Positions 9,586 to 18,460 of a DNA stretch of 64,000 bases are shown piece after piece. The position numbers and the translations under genes are program-made. Under the pieces are notes generated by a model that was not told the origin of the DNA, ran no database searches, and saw only the letters and a program-made list of their open reading frames with translations. Source of the stretch: Streptomyces anulatus (GTDB lineage: Bacteria; Actinomycetota; Actinomycetes; Streptomycetales; Streptomycetaceae); contig NZ_JOEZ01000007.1 of NCBI RefSeq assembly GCF_000721175.1, positions 62,001-126,000 of the forward strand. Direction: 5' to 3'. Each line of letters starts with the position of its first letter. Position 1 is the first letter of the stretch.

Positions 9586-10449
9586 TCAGCGGGCGGTGAA
9601 GCCGCCGTCCACGGTGACCACGCTTCCGGTCACCTGCCGGGACTCGTCCGAGGCCAGCCAGAGCACCGCGTCCGCCACATCCCCCGGTTCCACCAGCGCG
9701 TTCATCGGCTGGTCCCGGACGAAGGCCGTCTCGTGCCCGGCGACCGGCACCTCCAGCGAGCGGGCGATCTCCGCCAGCATCCGGCCCTCCATCGCCTCGT
9801 CGTCCCGCACCGAGCCCGGGCACACCGCGTTGACCCGGACCTTGCGGGGCGCGTAGTCCAGGGCCACCGCCTTCGTCAGGCCGACCAGACCGTGCTTGGC
9901 CGCGACGTACCCCGCGAAGTGCCGGTAGCCCACCAGGCCCGCCGTCGAGGCGATGTTGACGATCGAACCGGACCCCTGAGCGGCCATCCGGCCGCCCACC
10001 GCACGGATCGCCCGCCACGCACCGCCCAGATCCACATCGATCATCAACTGCCATTCGGCCTCGGTGATCTCGTGCGCCGGGCGGCCCGAAGGGGCGGCGA
10101 TCCCCGCGTTGTTGACCAGTACGTCGATCCGCCCGAAGCGCTCCTCGGCCGCCTCCGCCGCCGACTCCAGCGCCGCCAGATCCCGGACGTCGGCCTGCCG
10201 GGTGAGCACGGCGGACCCGGCCTCGCGGCAGAGCCGCCCGGTGTGCGCGAGCTGCGAGGACGAACCGAGCGGATACGGCACCCCGGGCAGCTCGCCCGCC
10301 ACGTCCAGCAGCAGCAGGTCCGCCCCCTCACGGGCGAAGGCCAGCGCACAGGCCCGGCCGAGACCGCGCGCCGCCCCCGTGATCAGCGCCGTCCGCCCGG
10401 CGAGCCGTCCCCCGCCGCCGGCCGCGGGGGCGGCGCTCCCGACCGTCAC
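9586..10449 (-). CDS. Short-chain dehydrogenase/reductase of the cluster
   Basis: NAD(P)-dependent oxidoreductase of 287 residues. It shows the TGAARGLG nucleotide-binding motif near 24-31, VNNAG, the catalytic serine region and the YVAAK tyrosine-lysine pair near 179-183. After the second beta-strand it has an insertion with VPYPLGSSSQLAHT. This resembles the extra segment of SDRs in the mycofactocin-coupled family (TIGR03971), which hold NAD tightly. The GTG start overlaps the stop of the thioesterase gene as GTGA, so the two are translationally coupled. A role in tailoring the peptide or in making a precursor is inferred from position only. Confidence 0.87.
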   Translation of the reverse strand: MTVGSAAPAAGGGGRLAGRTALITGAARGLGRACALAFAREGADLLLLDVAGELPGVPYPLGSSSQLAHTGRLCREAGSAVLTRQADVRDLAALESAAEAAEERFGRIDVLVNNAGIAAPSGRPAHEITEAEWQLMIDVDLGGAWRAIRAVGGRMAAQGSGSIVNIASTAGLVGYRHFAGYVAAKHGLVGLTKAVALDYAPRKVRVNAVCPGSVRDDEAMEGRMLAEIARSLEVPVAGHETAFVRDQPMNALVEPGDVADAVLWLASDESRQVTGSVVTVDGGFTAR

Positions 10450-11183
10450 CGGCCCCTCGCCGCACGCAGCTCGCCGGCCACCAGCTCCAGCAGCTCACCC
10501 GGCCGCTCGGTGAGGTACATGTGCCCGCCGGCCGGCTCGGCCACCGTCAGCTTCTTTGTCGTCGCCCGGCCCCACTCGGCCGCCTCAGCCGCCCCGACCA
10601 GGGTGTCCTCCCGCCCCCGGACGGATATGACGGGCACGCCCAACGGCCGGTCCGTCGAAGGGACGTACGTCTCGTGGAGCCGGACGTCCGCCCGGAGCGC
10701 CGGCAGCAGCAGCTCCCGCATCTCCGGGTTCGCCAGCGCCGGATGGTCGTACCCGGCGAACGCCCCGACCCGGGCGGCGAACTCCTCGTCCGGCAGCCCG
10801 TCCGCCCGGTCCGTGCGCGGCGTCCACGGACCGGGCGCGCCGCTGACGACGAGCGCGTCCAGCCGGATCGCTCCGCCCGACCGCTCGATCCGGTGCGCCA
10901 GTTCGTACGCGAGCACCGCGCCCATGCTGTGCCCGAACAGCACGACCGGGCCGCCGCCGCCCCCGTCCTGTCCGCCGAGAGCCGCCGTCACCTGCCCGTA
11001 GGCGTCGTCGACGGCCGGGGCCGCCGAGGTGTGGGCGGGCTCCGGGAACCGCTTCTCGCGGCCCGGCAGGGACACCGGGAGGATCCGCAGACCCTCCGGC
11101 GCCAGTTTCTGCCAGGGCGTGAAGAAGGAGGGGCCCGCCCCGGCGAAGGGCAGGCAGATGAGGACGGTCTCTTCGTCGGCCAC
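10446..11183 (-). CDS. Type II (external) thioesterase
   Basis: A 245-residue alpha/beta hydrolase of the GrsT/LgrE type, which clears wrongly loaded carrier proteins or releases product. It has CLPFAGAGPSFF near the N-terminus, the nucleophile elbow GHSMGA near residue 86, an acidic GREDTLV and the catalytic histidine in GGHMYLTE near 222. No thioesterase, reductase or terminal condensation domain is fused to the last megasynthase subunit (A-T), so this free enzyme may have to release the peptide. GTG start with a modest AGGA box; it begins 66 bases after the aminopeptidase stop. Confidence 0.92.
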   Translation of the reverse strand: MADEETVLICLPFAGAGPSFFTPWQKLAPEGLRILPVSLPGREKRFPEPAHTSAAPAVDDAYGQVTAALGGQDGGGGGPVVLFGHSMGAVLAYELAHRIERSGGAIRLDALVVSGAPGPWTPRTDRADGLPDEEFAARVGAFAGYDHPALANPEMRELLLPALRADVRLHETYVPSTDRPLGVPVISVRGREDTLVGAAEAAEWGRATTKKLTVAEPAGGHMYLTERPGELLELVAGELRAARGR

Positions 11184-11249
11184 GGTCGTTCCTGTTCTCT
11201 GTCTGTTCTTCCGGATCCCGTGCTGGTCGGTGAAGCCCGGGAGCGCCTG

Positions 11250-12551
11250 TCAGTCCCCGACCATGATCGTGGTGAGGATGGCGGCGAGATGGCCCGGGTC
11301 GCGCACCCCGCACAGCTCGCGCGCCGAGTGCATCGACAGGCCCGGCACCCCGACGTCCACCGTGGTGACGCCGAGACGGGCCGCCGTGAGCGGGCCGATC
11401 GACGTACCGCAGGGCATCGCGTTGTTGGAGACGAACGGCTGCCAGGGGGCCCCGGCCCGCTCGGCCGCCGCCGTGAACACCGCGATGCCGGTGGAGTCGG
11501 TGGCGTACCGCTGGTTGACGTTCACCTTGACCGTCGGGCCGCCGTTGGGGAGCGGACGGTGGTCGGGGTCGTGCCGCTCCGCGTAGTTGGGGTGCACCGC
11601 GTGCGCCATGTCGGCGGAGACGCAGAACGCGCCCGCCAGCGCCCGCGACCAGTCCTCGTCGCTGCCGCCGCGCGCGGACACGGACCGCGACAGGACCCGC
11701 TCCAGCAGCGGGCTCTGCGCACCCGTCTCGGAACCGCTGCCGACCTCCTCGTGGTCGAAGGCGGCCAGCACCGGTACGAAGGAGGGCTGCGTGGCGCCCG
11801 TCGCCGCGTCCACCAGCGCGGTCACCCCGGCGTGCACCGAGACCTGGTTGTCCAGCCGCGGCGCCACCACGAACTCCCGCTCCACGCCCAGGTATCCGGG
11901 CGGCTGGATGTCGTGCAGCATCAGGTCCCAGCCCAGCACGTCCGCCGGGTCCTCCCCGGCGGCCGCCGCGACCCGGCGCAGCAGCTCGCCCTCCTGCGGG
12001 TCGCCCAGCGCCCAGATCGGCGCGATGTGCCGCTGCCGGTCCAGTGCCACCCCCTCGTTCACCGAACGGTCCAGGTGAATGGCCAACTGAGGTACCCGCA
12101 GCAGGGGTTCGTCGATCTGCACGAGCCGGCTGCGCGGGACGGAGCCGGGGTCGCGCAGGGCGAGCCGGCCGGAGATGCCCAGGTCCCGGTCGAGCCAGGT
12201 GTTCAGCGGGACCCCGCCGTAGATCTCCACCCCGATCTGCCGCCAGCCCGAAGTCCCGCTGTCCGGTGCCGGTTTGATCCGCAGGTTCGGGGAGTCGGTG
12301 TGGGTGCCGACGATCCGGAACGGGGTGTGGGCGGGCGCGCCCTCGGGGACGTACCAGGCGATCAGCGCACCGGCCCGGCTGACGAAGCAGCCGCCGGTCG
12401 CGCCCGTCCAGTCGTCCGTGCCGCGCAGTTCGCGGAACCCGGCCTTCTCCAGACGCTGGGCCGCACTGGCCACCACGTGGTATGGGGAGGGGCTGGCGGC
12501 GATGAAGGAGAGCAGGTCGTCGGTGTGGCTGCGGTGGGGGGCCGGAGTCAT
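11250..12551 (-). CDS. M18-family metallo-aminopeptidase (candidate self-resistance enzyme)
   Basis: A 433-residue aspartyl-aminopeptidase-type enzyme that uses two metal ions to remove N-terminal residues from peptides. All expected metal and catalytic residues are visible: His in GTHTDSP near 84, Asp in RLDNQ near 232, the Glu pair in DHEEVGS near 267, Asp in SADMAHAVHP near 315 and His in SMHSARE near 409. It therefore looks active. Its ATG overlaps the TGA of the upstream megasynthase as ATGA, and a GGAAAGGCGG box lies inside that gene, so the two are translated together. Peptidases are unusual inside PKS-NRPS operons. Because the pathway appears to make an aminopeptidase-inhibitor warhead, it may be an insensitive or sacrificial target copy. 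A processing role is the alternative. Confidence 0.93.
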   Translation of the reverse strand: MTPAPHRSHTDDLLSFIAASPSPYHVVASAAQRLEKAGFRELRGTDDWTGATGGCFVSRAGALIAWYVPEGAPAHTPFRIVGTHTDSPNLRIKPAPDSGTSGWRQIGVEIYGGVPLNTWLDRDLGISGRLALRDPGSVPRSRLVQIDEPLLRVPQLAIHLDRSVNEGVALDRQRHIAPIWALGDPQEGELLRRVAAAAGEDPADVLGWDLMLHDIQPPGYLGVEREFVVAPRLDNQVSVHAGVTALVDAATGATQPSFVPVLAAFDHEEVGSGSETGAQSPLLERVLSRSVSARGGSDEDWSRALAGAFCVSADMAHAVHPNYAERHDPDHRPLPNGGPTVKVNVNQRYATDSTGIAVFTAAAERAGAPWQPFVSNNAMPCGTSIGPLTAARLGVTTVDVGVPGLSMHSARELCGVRDPGHLAAILTTIMVGD

Positions 12552-15500
12552 TCGGCGTCCGCCTTTCCGGTGTTCGGCAGTGACTGGGAGGGTGACGGTC
12601 CGCCGGGCTGGTCGGGCCCGGCGCTGGCGCCCCCGGCGGAACCCCCGGAGCCTTGGCCCGAGGGCCCCTGGGAGGGGCGCCCTCCGAGAAGCTCCCGCAC
12701 CGGCCGGTCGGGCCGGGCGCAGAACTCCGCGAGCAGGTCGGTGTACGACGAGAGAAGGTCGTGGGCGGTCGTGTGGTCCCACAGGTCGGTGGAGAATTCC
12801 AGGAACGTTCGATAACCCTTCGCGGGGTCCCGGCGCGGCGCAAGCCCGAAGCACAGTTCGCTGCGGGAAAGCGGTGGTGCCAGATCGGCCACCTCGACCC
12901 GCAGCCCGGGGATCTCGATGTCCGTGTCGACGGAGTTCTGGAACGCCAGGACGTGCGGCACCCGGTCGGGGACGCTGACAGCACCCGCGTCCCGCATCGC
13001 CTGCATGATGCGCGCGGTGGGCAGCACGTGCGCCATGGCGCCGAGCGCACCCACGCCCGTACGGACCGCGAGCTCCGCGCAGGTCTCGTCGAGATTGGCT
13101 GAATCCAGTCGCACGCGAACCATCACCGCGGTGGACGTCATCGCCACGAGCGACTCCGAAGCGGTGCCCTCGCGGTTGGCGTACGGCACGCTCAACAAGG
13201 TGTCCGGCTCCCCCGAAAGACGGGTCAGGAACACCCCGAGAGCCGCCGCCGCGACCGCGAACGGGGTGGTGCGCCGGCCGGCCGCCAGCTCCTCCACCGC
13301 CGCCCGCACCGCACCCGGGGCGACCCCGCGCACCGTGTCCCCGTGCCCGCTCAGCTTCTGCGGACGCGGCCGGTCCGTCGGTACGGGGACGGCGGACGGC
13401 ACCCCGTCCAGGTAGCGGGCGCAGAAAGCGGCCCGATCCGCCTCGGCGCCGGGATCGTGGTGCTCCCGCTGCCACCGGGCGTACCCGGGCGCCTGCATCG
13501 CCGGATCGGGCAGCCCGTGCGGGACGCCCGCCGCGGCCGCCGTGTACAGCGCCGCGATCTCCGCGAGCAGCACGGACAGCGACCAGCCGTCGGCGCAGAC
13601 GTGGTGCAGGACGAACATCAGCTCCCAGCGGTCCTCCTCGACCCGCAGCAGCCGCACCCGGGGCCGCAGTGACCGCCCCAGCTCGAAGGGGGCCGCCGCG
13701 TCCGCCCGGCACAGGGCGTCCGCCCGGGGCCGCCGCTCACCGTCCGGCAGCCCGGTCAGATCCTCCACCGGCAACGCCACCGGCCCCGCCGCCAGCACCT
13801 CCTGCCACCAGGGCCCCTCCGGCGCGTCCTCCTGGACGAACCGGGTCCGCAGCGCGTCGTGCCGGGCGATCACCTCGGACACGGCGGACCGCAGGGCCGC
13901 CGGATCCAGCGCCCCGGTGAACGTGATCCGCGTCGGCACGTTCCACACGGCGGGGTCGGGCATGGCGTGGTGCCCGGCGATCATCCGGGCCTGCTGGTCG
14001 CTGACGGGGGCGCGGTCGACGACGACGGCGGGGGCGACCGCGTCCTCCTTCGTCGTGGGGCCGCCGCCCGACAGTTGCCCGGTCATGGCCCGCAGGGTGG
14101 CGTCGGCGAAGAAGTCCGCCAGCGGGTAGTCGACGCCGAGCGTGTCCCGGACCCGGTTCACGAGGCGGATCGCGGCGATCGAGTTGCCGCCCAGGTCGAA
14201 GAAGTTGTCGTCGGCGTGGACGTCGCGCAGGTCGAGGACGGACTGCCAGACCTCGCGCAGGAGCGCGGCGGTGCCGGGGGCCGCCGCGACCCGCCGATCC
14301 GCACCCGGGTCCGTCGACGTGCCCACCCGCGGGGCAGGCGACGCGTCCACCTGCGTGGCAGTCGGCGCGTCCACCCGCGGGGCCGTCAACGCGTCCACCT
14401 GCTCGTCCAGCTCCGCGAGATAGCCCTCCGCCGTCGCCGCGTCGAACAGGTCCGCGTCGTAACGCAGCCGTAGCCGCAGGCTGCCGTCCCGGCCGTGGGT
14501 GGCCATCAGCGCCAGCTCCAGCGGCGCCGACTCCGTCCCGGCCGCCACCTCCTGCGCCCGCAGCCCGGGCAGCTCGATTCCGGCCAGCGCCGCGCGGTCC
14601 AGATCGACCGAAACCGTCACCAGCGGGCGTGGGTTCCCCGGGTCCGGATGGACGGCGGCCAGCAGTGCGTCCAGGTCCACCCCGCTGTGCTCGTCCGCCG
14701 CGAACAGGGCCCGGCCGGTGGCCCGTACGGCCTCCGCCGACGGGGTCGCGTCCGTGGCGGACAGCGGCAACGGCAGCAGCGCCACATGGAAGCCGACCGC
14801 GTCCGCGGTCTCCGGCCGCCGCCGCCCGAAGGTGGTGCCCAGCAGGAACGCGTCCTGCCCCGACCGCCTGCGCAGCACCAGCTGCCAGGCCGTGCACAGC
14901 GTGGCGAACAGGGTCACACCCTGCTGCCCGCTCCACTCCCGCAGCCCCGCCGTCCGCTCCGGGTCCACGGTCCGGGCGACCGCCCCGCCGCGCCCCGCCA
15001 CCCGGCGGCCGCGCGGCCGGTCGGTCGGCAGCGTCAGCACCGGCGGACCCCCGCCCAGCAGCTCGCGCCACCAGTCCAGGTCGGCCGCGTCGCACGCGGG
15101 CTCGGGGGCCCCGACGGTCGTCCCGGCGGGACGCCCGAAGACCGGCGGGCGTCCGGCGCGGGCCGCCGTGTACAGCTCCCGGAGGTCGTCGGCGATCAGC
15201 GCGGCCGAGTGCGCGTCCGTGATGATGTGGTGCATGCCGAGGGCCAGGACGTGATCGTCATCGGCCAGTCGGAGCAGCCGGGGCGTGAACAGAGGCCCCC
15301 CGGCCAGGTCGTAGGCCCGGCCGCTCTCCTCGGACAGCAGCGCCGCGATCGCCCGCTCGGGGTCCCGTCCTCCGGCGTCGGTGACCGTCAACGGGATCCG
15401 GAGCCCTTCCCGGACGACCTGGACGACACCGGCCTCCTGCTCGCCCCGGAACACCGTCCGCAGCCCGGCGTGCCGCTCGACCAGCCCGTCGACCGCCGCC

Positions 15501-18460
15501 CGCAGCGCCGCCACGTCCAGCGGTCCGCGCAGCCGTACGGCCTGGGTCTCGTTGTACGCCGCCGGGTTCTCCATCAACTGCGCGGCCAGCCACAGCCGCC
15601 GCTGCGCCGAGGTGGCGGGCGCGACGGTCTCCTGACTCCGGCGGTCCCGTTCCCGGGCGTCGCGCTCCTGGGTGGCCTGAGCCCGGGTGTCCTGCTCCCG
15701 GACGTCCTGCTCCCGGCTGTCCTGCTCCCGGCTGTCCTGAGCCCGCCGGTCCCGTTCCCGGGCGTCCTGAGCCCCGCGGTCCCGCTCTCCGGCGTCCCGC
15801 TCCTGTGTCCGGCGGCGCAGCAGGTCCAGGCGCTCCAGCCCCGACCGCAGCCGCTCCCGGTCCATCCCGAAGTCGACCAGCGCGGCGATCTCGTCCACCC
15901 CGGCCCCGTGCAGCGCGTCGACGAGCGGGGCGACGCTCGTAGGCGTACCGATCAGGGCCCGCTGGTCGCAGTAGCGGTCGTAGGCCCGGCGGAACAGGTA
16001 GTCCAGGTCCTCCTCGCCGGCCGCCGCCACGTCCTCACGCCGCTGCCCCGCCGCCGTGGCCGCCGAGCGCATCAGCAGCGAGGACCGCAGATACCGCATC
16101 ATCGGCTCCAGCGCCTCGGCCCGGGCGGTGGTGTGGTCGTCGCCGAGATACGTGTGCACCAGCACCGTCACCCGGCCGGCCGCCGGGTCGAGCCCGCACG
16201 CCGCTCGCGTACGCCGGTAGTGCGCGATGTTCGCGGCCAGCTCGTCCACGGTCTGGCTCATCAGGTTGGTGACGACCCCGAGGCCGCGCCGGGCCGCCTC
16301 CTCGTACGAGGCGCGCTGACCGGAGGTGGCCAGGAAGAACGGCGGCTCCTCCTGCACCGGGCGCGGGCGGATCCTGATCTCCGTGTCCGTGCCCTCGCCG
16401 GTGCGCCGCCGCACCGCCTCCCCGCGCCACAGCCGGCGCACCTCGTCGAGGTGGTCGAAGGCGATCCGCCGCCGGTCCGCGAACCGGTCCGGGTGCAGCG
16501 CGAAGTCCCGGGCGTGCCAGCCGGTGGCGCAGCCGATGCCGACCCGGCCGCCGGAGAGGTTGTCGGCCACCGACCACTCCTCGGCGACCCGCACCGGATC
16601 GTGCAGCGGCAGGACGACCGATCCGGCGTTGATCCGGATGCGCTCGGTCTCCCGGGCCACGGCGGAGGCGAGCACGGCGGGGTTCGGGAAGATCCCGCCG
16701 AAGGAGTCGAAGTGCCGCTCGGGCAGCCAGAGCGAGGAGAAGCCGTGCTCGTCGGCGAAGCGCGCGGTCTCGAAGACGGTGTCGTACGCCTCCGGGGTGC
16801 CGGTTCCCGCGCCGGCGCCGGTGCCGGGATCGGCGGTCTCCGGGTAGTCGCCGAAGAAGTAGAGGCCGAAGTCGGGTGCCGGGCGCGGGACTTCGGCACG
16901 CGGCACGGCGGCCGGGCGGGCGGACCCGGCGGACCGGGGGAAGAACCCCCCGTCGCGCAGCTCCCGCAACGAACCCTCCACCGCCTCCGCGACCCGCCTC
17001 ACGTCCTCCTCCGTGTGGGCGGTGGAGAGGTAGAAGCTGCGCCACTCCCATACGTACACGCCGCGCAGTTGGAGGTGGTGGTAGAGCAACTCCAGGTCGG
17101 CGCGGTGCCTGAACCGGAACATCGACCCGAAGTGGGCCAGCTCCAGCGGGAACTCCTCGTCGTGGAAGAAGGCGTTGAGCCGGTCGGCGAGCGCCTGCGT
17201 GCGGGCGTTCAGACCGCTATGGAGCCCGGGCCCCCGCTCGGTGAGGTGGGTGAGCACCGCGCGGGCCGCCGCCATCGACAGCGGGTGCTGCATGTACGTG
17301 CCGCCGATGAACGTGGTCTCGCGCGAGGGCCCGCCGGGCTCCCCGTACCGCCAGAACCCGCCGTCCACCCCGTCGAGCAGGTCCGCCCGCCCGGCCACCG
17401 CGCCGATCGGGAAGCCTGCCCCGAGCGCCTTGCCGTACGTGGCGAGGTCCGGCACCACCCCGAAGTGCTCCTGGGCGCCACGCGGGTGGGGGCGCAGCCC
17501 GGTCAGCATCTCGTCGAAGAGCAGCACGATGCCCCGGCGCGCGGTGAGTTCGCGGAGCGAGCGCACGAACTCCACCGGTCGCAGGGCAGGGTTGCGGCAC
17601 TGCACGGGCTCGACGAGCACGGCGGCGATCGTGTCGCCGAGGGCGTCGATCGTCTCCAGCGCCTCCTCGCTCCCGTACTCCAGCACGATCAGCTCCGCCA
17701 CCGCGCTGTCCGGGATGCCCCGTGACACGGGCACGGCGTGCTGACCGGGGCCGCCGGGGCGGCCGAGGACGGAGTCGATGTGCCCGTGGTACGAGCCCCG
17801 GAACATGACGACCTTGTCGCGCCCGGTCGCGGCGCGCGCCAGCCGGATCGCCGCCGAGTTCGCCTCCGTACCGGACGAGGCGAAGGCGACCCGCTCCATG
17901 CCGGTCAGCGAGGCGAGCAGGGCGGCGGCCTCCCCGGTGTCGGGGGACCGGGGGCCGAAGCGCAGACCGTCGGCGAGGTGGCGGCGCACGGCCTCGGTGA
18001 CGGGCTCCGCCTCATGGCCGAGGAGCAGCGCACCGAAGCCCATGGTGATGTCGGTGTACGCGTTGCCGTCCACGTCGGTGAGCCGGGAGCCGTGCGCCGA
18101 GCGGGCCGCGATCGGGTAGAGCATCTCCTTGGTGGCGTCCCGGAACCCCACGACGGCCCGGCTGTCGGCGAGCACCGAACGGTGCTGCTGGGCCAGCTCC
18201 TTGGAGGTGCGGGTCCGTTCGGTGAACCTGCGGATCAGGGCAGCGGTGTGGGACCGCTGGGCCTCGTCGGCCCCCGCCCCGGCCATCCCGCCCGCCGCGT
18301 CGACGACGAGACGGGGGCCGTGCGCGGTCTCCCCGGCGGCGGGCTCCGGCTCGTCCGCCTGGGCCTGGCCTCGGGCCGCCGCGAGCTGGTCGGTGAGCCC
18401 GCGGGACAGCTCTGCCGCTCGGGCCACGGCGTCGGCGGACGTACGCGTCGTCGCGCTCAT
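12548..18460 (-). CDS. Hybrid megasynthase: aminotransferase - luciferase-like monooxygenase - C - T - C
   Basis: A 1970-residue bridge between the PKS and NRPS parts. Residues ~70-515 are a PLP class III aminotransferase (glutamate-1-semialdehyde type) with SSGTEANSAAIR and the PLP lysine in YGKALGAGFPIG near 344. Residues ~525-880 are an FMN-dependent luciferase-like monooxygenase of the MupA/Atu3671 type (FGLYFFGDYPE, WLPERHFDSFGG, GCATGWHARDF). A charged repetitive linker (~885-940) leads to a first condensation domain (~945-1390; MHHIITDAHS near 1075). A carrier domain follows (DNFFDLGGNSIAAIRL near 1427), then a second condensation domain (~1480-1930; LHHVCADGWS near 1618) and a Gly/Ser-rich tail. 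There is no adenylation domain between C1 and T. The ATG overlaps the PKS stop (ATGA). Confidence 0.94.
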   Translation of the reverse strand: MSATTRTSADAVARAAELSRGLTDQLAAARGQAQADEPEPAAGETAHGPRLVVDAAGGMAGAGADEAQRSHTAALIRRFTERTRTSKELAQQHRSVLADSRAVVGFRDATKEMLYPIAARSAHGSRLTDVDGNAYTDITMGFGALLLGHEAEPVTEAVRRHLADGLRFGPRSPDTGEAAALLASLTGMERVAFASSGTEANSAAIRLARAATGRDKVVMFRGSYHGHIDSVLGRPGGPGQHAVPVSRGIPDSAVAELIVLEYGSEEALETIDALGDTIAAVLVEPVQCRNPALRPVEFVRSLRELTARRGIVLLFDEMLTGLRPHPRGAQEHFGVVPDLATYGKALGAGFPIGAVAGRADLLDGVDGGFWRYGEPGGPSRETTFIGGTYMQHPLSMAAARAVLTHLTERGPGLHSGLNARTQALADRLNAFFHDEEFPLELAHFGSMFRFRHRADLELLYHHLQLRGVYVWEWRSFYLSTAHTEEDVRRVAEAVEGSLRELRDGGFFPRSAGSARPAAVPRAEVPRPAPDFGLYFFGDYPETADPGTGAGAGTGTPEAYDTVFETARFADEHGFSSLWLPERHFDSFGGIFPNPAVLASAVARETERIRINAGSVVLPLHDPVRVAEEWSVADNLSGGRVGIGCATGWHARDFALHPDRFADRRRIAFDHLDEVRRLWRGEAVRRRTGEGTDTEIRIRPRPVQEEPPFFLATSGQRASYEEAARRGLGVVTNLMSQTVDELAANIAHYRRTRAACGLDPAAGRVTVLVHTYLGDDHTTARAEALEPMMRYLRSSLLMRSAATAAGQRREDVAAAGEEDLDYLFRRAYDRYCDQRALIGTPTSVAPLVDALHGAGVDEIAALVDFGMDRERLRSGLERLDLLRRRTQERDAGERDRGAQDARERDRRAQDSREQDSREQDVREQDTRAQATQERDARERDRRSQETVAPATSAQRRLWLAAQLMENPAAYNETQAVRLRGPLDVAALRAAVDGLVERHAGLRTVFRGEQEAGVVQVVREGLRIPLTVTDAGGRDPERAIAALLSEESGRAYDLAGGPLFTPRLLRLADDDHVLALGMHHIITDAHSAALIADDLRELYTAARAGRPPVFGRPAGTTVGAPEPACDAADLDWWRELLGGGPPVLTLPTDRPRGRRVAGRGGAVARTVDPERTAGLREWSGQQGVTLFATLCTAWQLVLRRRSGQDAFLLGTTFGRRRPETADAVGFHVALLPLPLSATDATPSAEAVRATGRALFAADEHSGVDLDALLAAVHPDPGNPRPLVTVSVDLDRAALAGIELPGLRAQEVAAGTESAPLELALMATHGRDGSLRLRLRYDADLFDAATAEGYLAELDEQVDALTAPRVDAPTATQVDASPAPRVGTSTDPGADRRVAAAPGTAALLREVWQSVLDLRDVHADDNFFDLGGNSIAAIRLVNRVRDTLGVDYPLADFFADATLRAMTGQLSGGGPTTKEDAVAPAVVVDRAPVSDQQARMIAGHHAMPDPAVWNVPTRITFTGALDPAALRSAVSEVIARHDALRTRFVQEDAPEGPWWQEVLAAGPVALPVEDLTGLPDGERRPRADALCRADAAAPFELGRSLRPRVRLLRVEEDRWELMFVLHHVCADGWSLSVLLAEIAALYTAAAAGVPHGLPDPAMQAPGYARWQREHHDPGAEADRAAFCARYLDGVPSAVPVPTDRPRPQKLSGHGDTVRGVAPGAVRAAVEELAAGRRTTPFAVAAAALGVFLTRLSGEPDTLLSVPYANREGTASESLVAMTSTAVMVRVRLDSANLDETCAELAVRTGVGALGAMAHVLPTARIMQAMRDAGAVSVPDRVPHVLAFQNSVDTDIEIPGLRVEVADLAPPLSRSELCFGLAPRRDPAKGYRTFLEFSTDLWDHTTAHDLLSSYTDLLAEFCARPDRPVRELLGGRPSQGPSGQGSGGSAGGASAGPDQPGGPSPSQSLPNTGKADAE
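14320..14410 (-). repeat. In-frame ~30-base imperfect repeats in a synthase linker
   Basis: The linker between the first condensation domain and the carrier domain encodes repeated VDALTAPR / VDAPTATQ / VDASPAPR units. At DNA level these are imperfect tandem copies of about 30 bases. They are flexible interdomain sequence. Confidence 0.6.
15640..15805 (-). repeat. In-frame ~15-base minisatellite between monooxygenase and condensation domains
   Basis: Imperfect units around GTCCTGCTCCCGGCT repeat through the region. They encode a highly charged run of QERD, RERD, REQD and QDS pieces of about 55 residues. No family domain covers it. It is probably a helical or disordered spacer that can change length by slippage. 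Confidence 0.65.

Noticed and set aside
10585..13712. Long minus-strand frames overlapping the aminopeptidase and condensation domains in other phases
   Set aside because: They are out-of-phase shadows. The true frames show metal-binding and HHxxxDG motifs.
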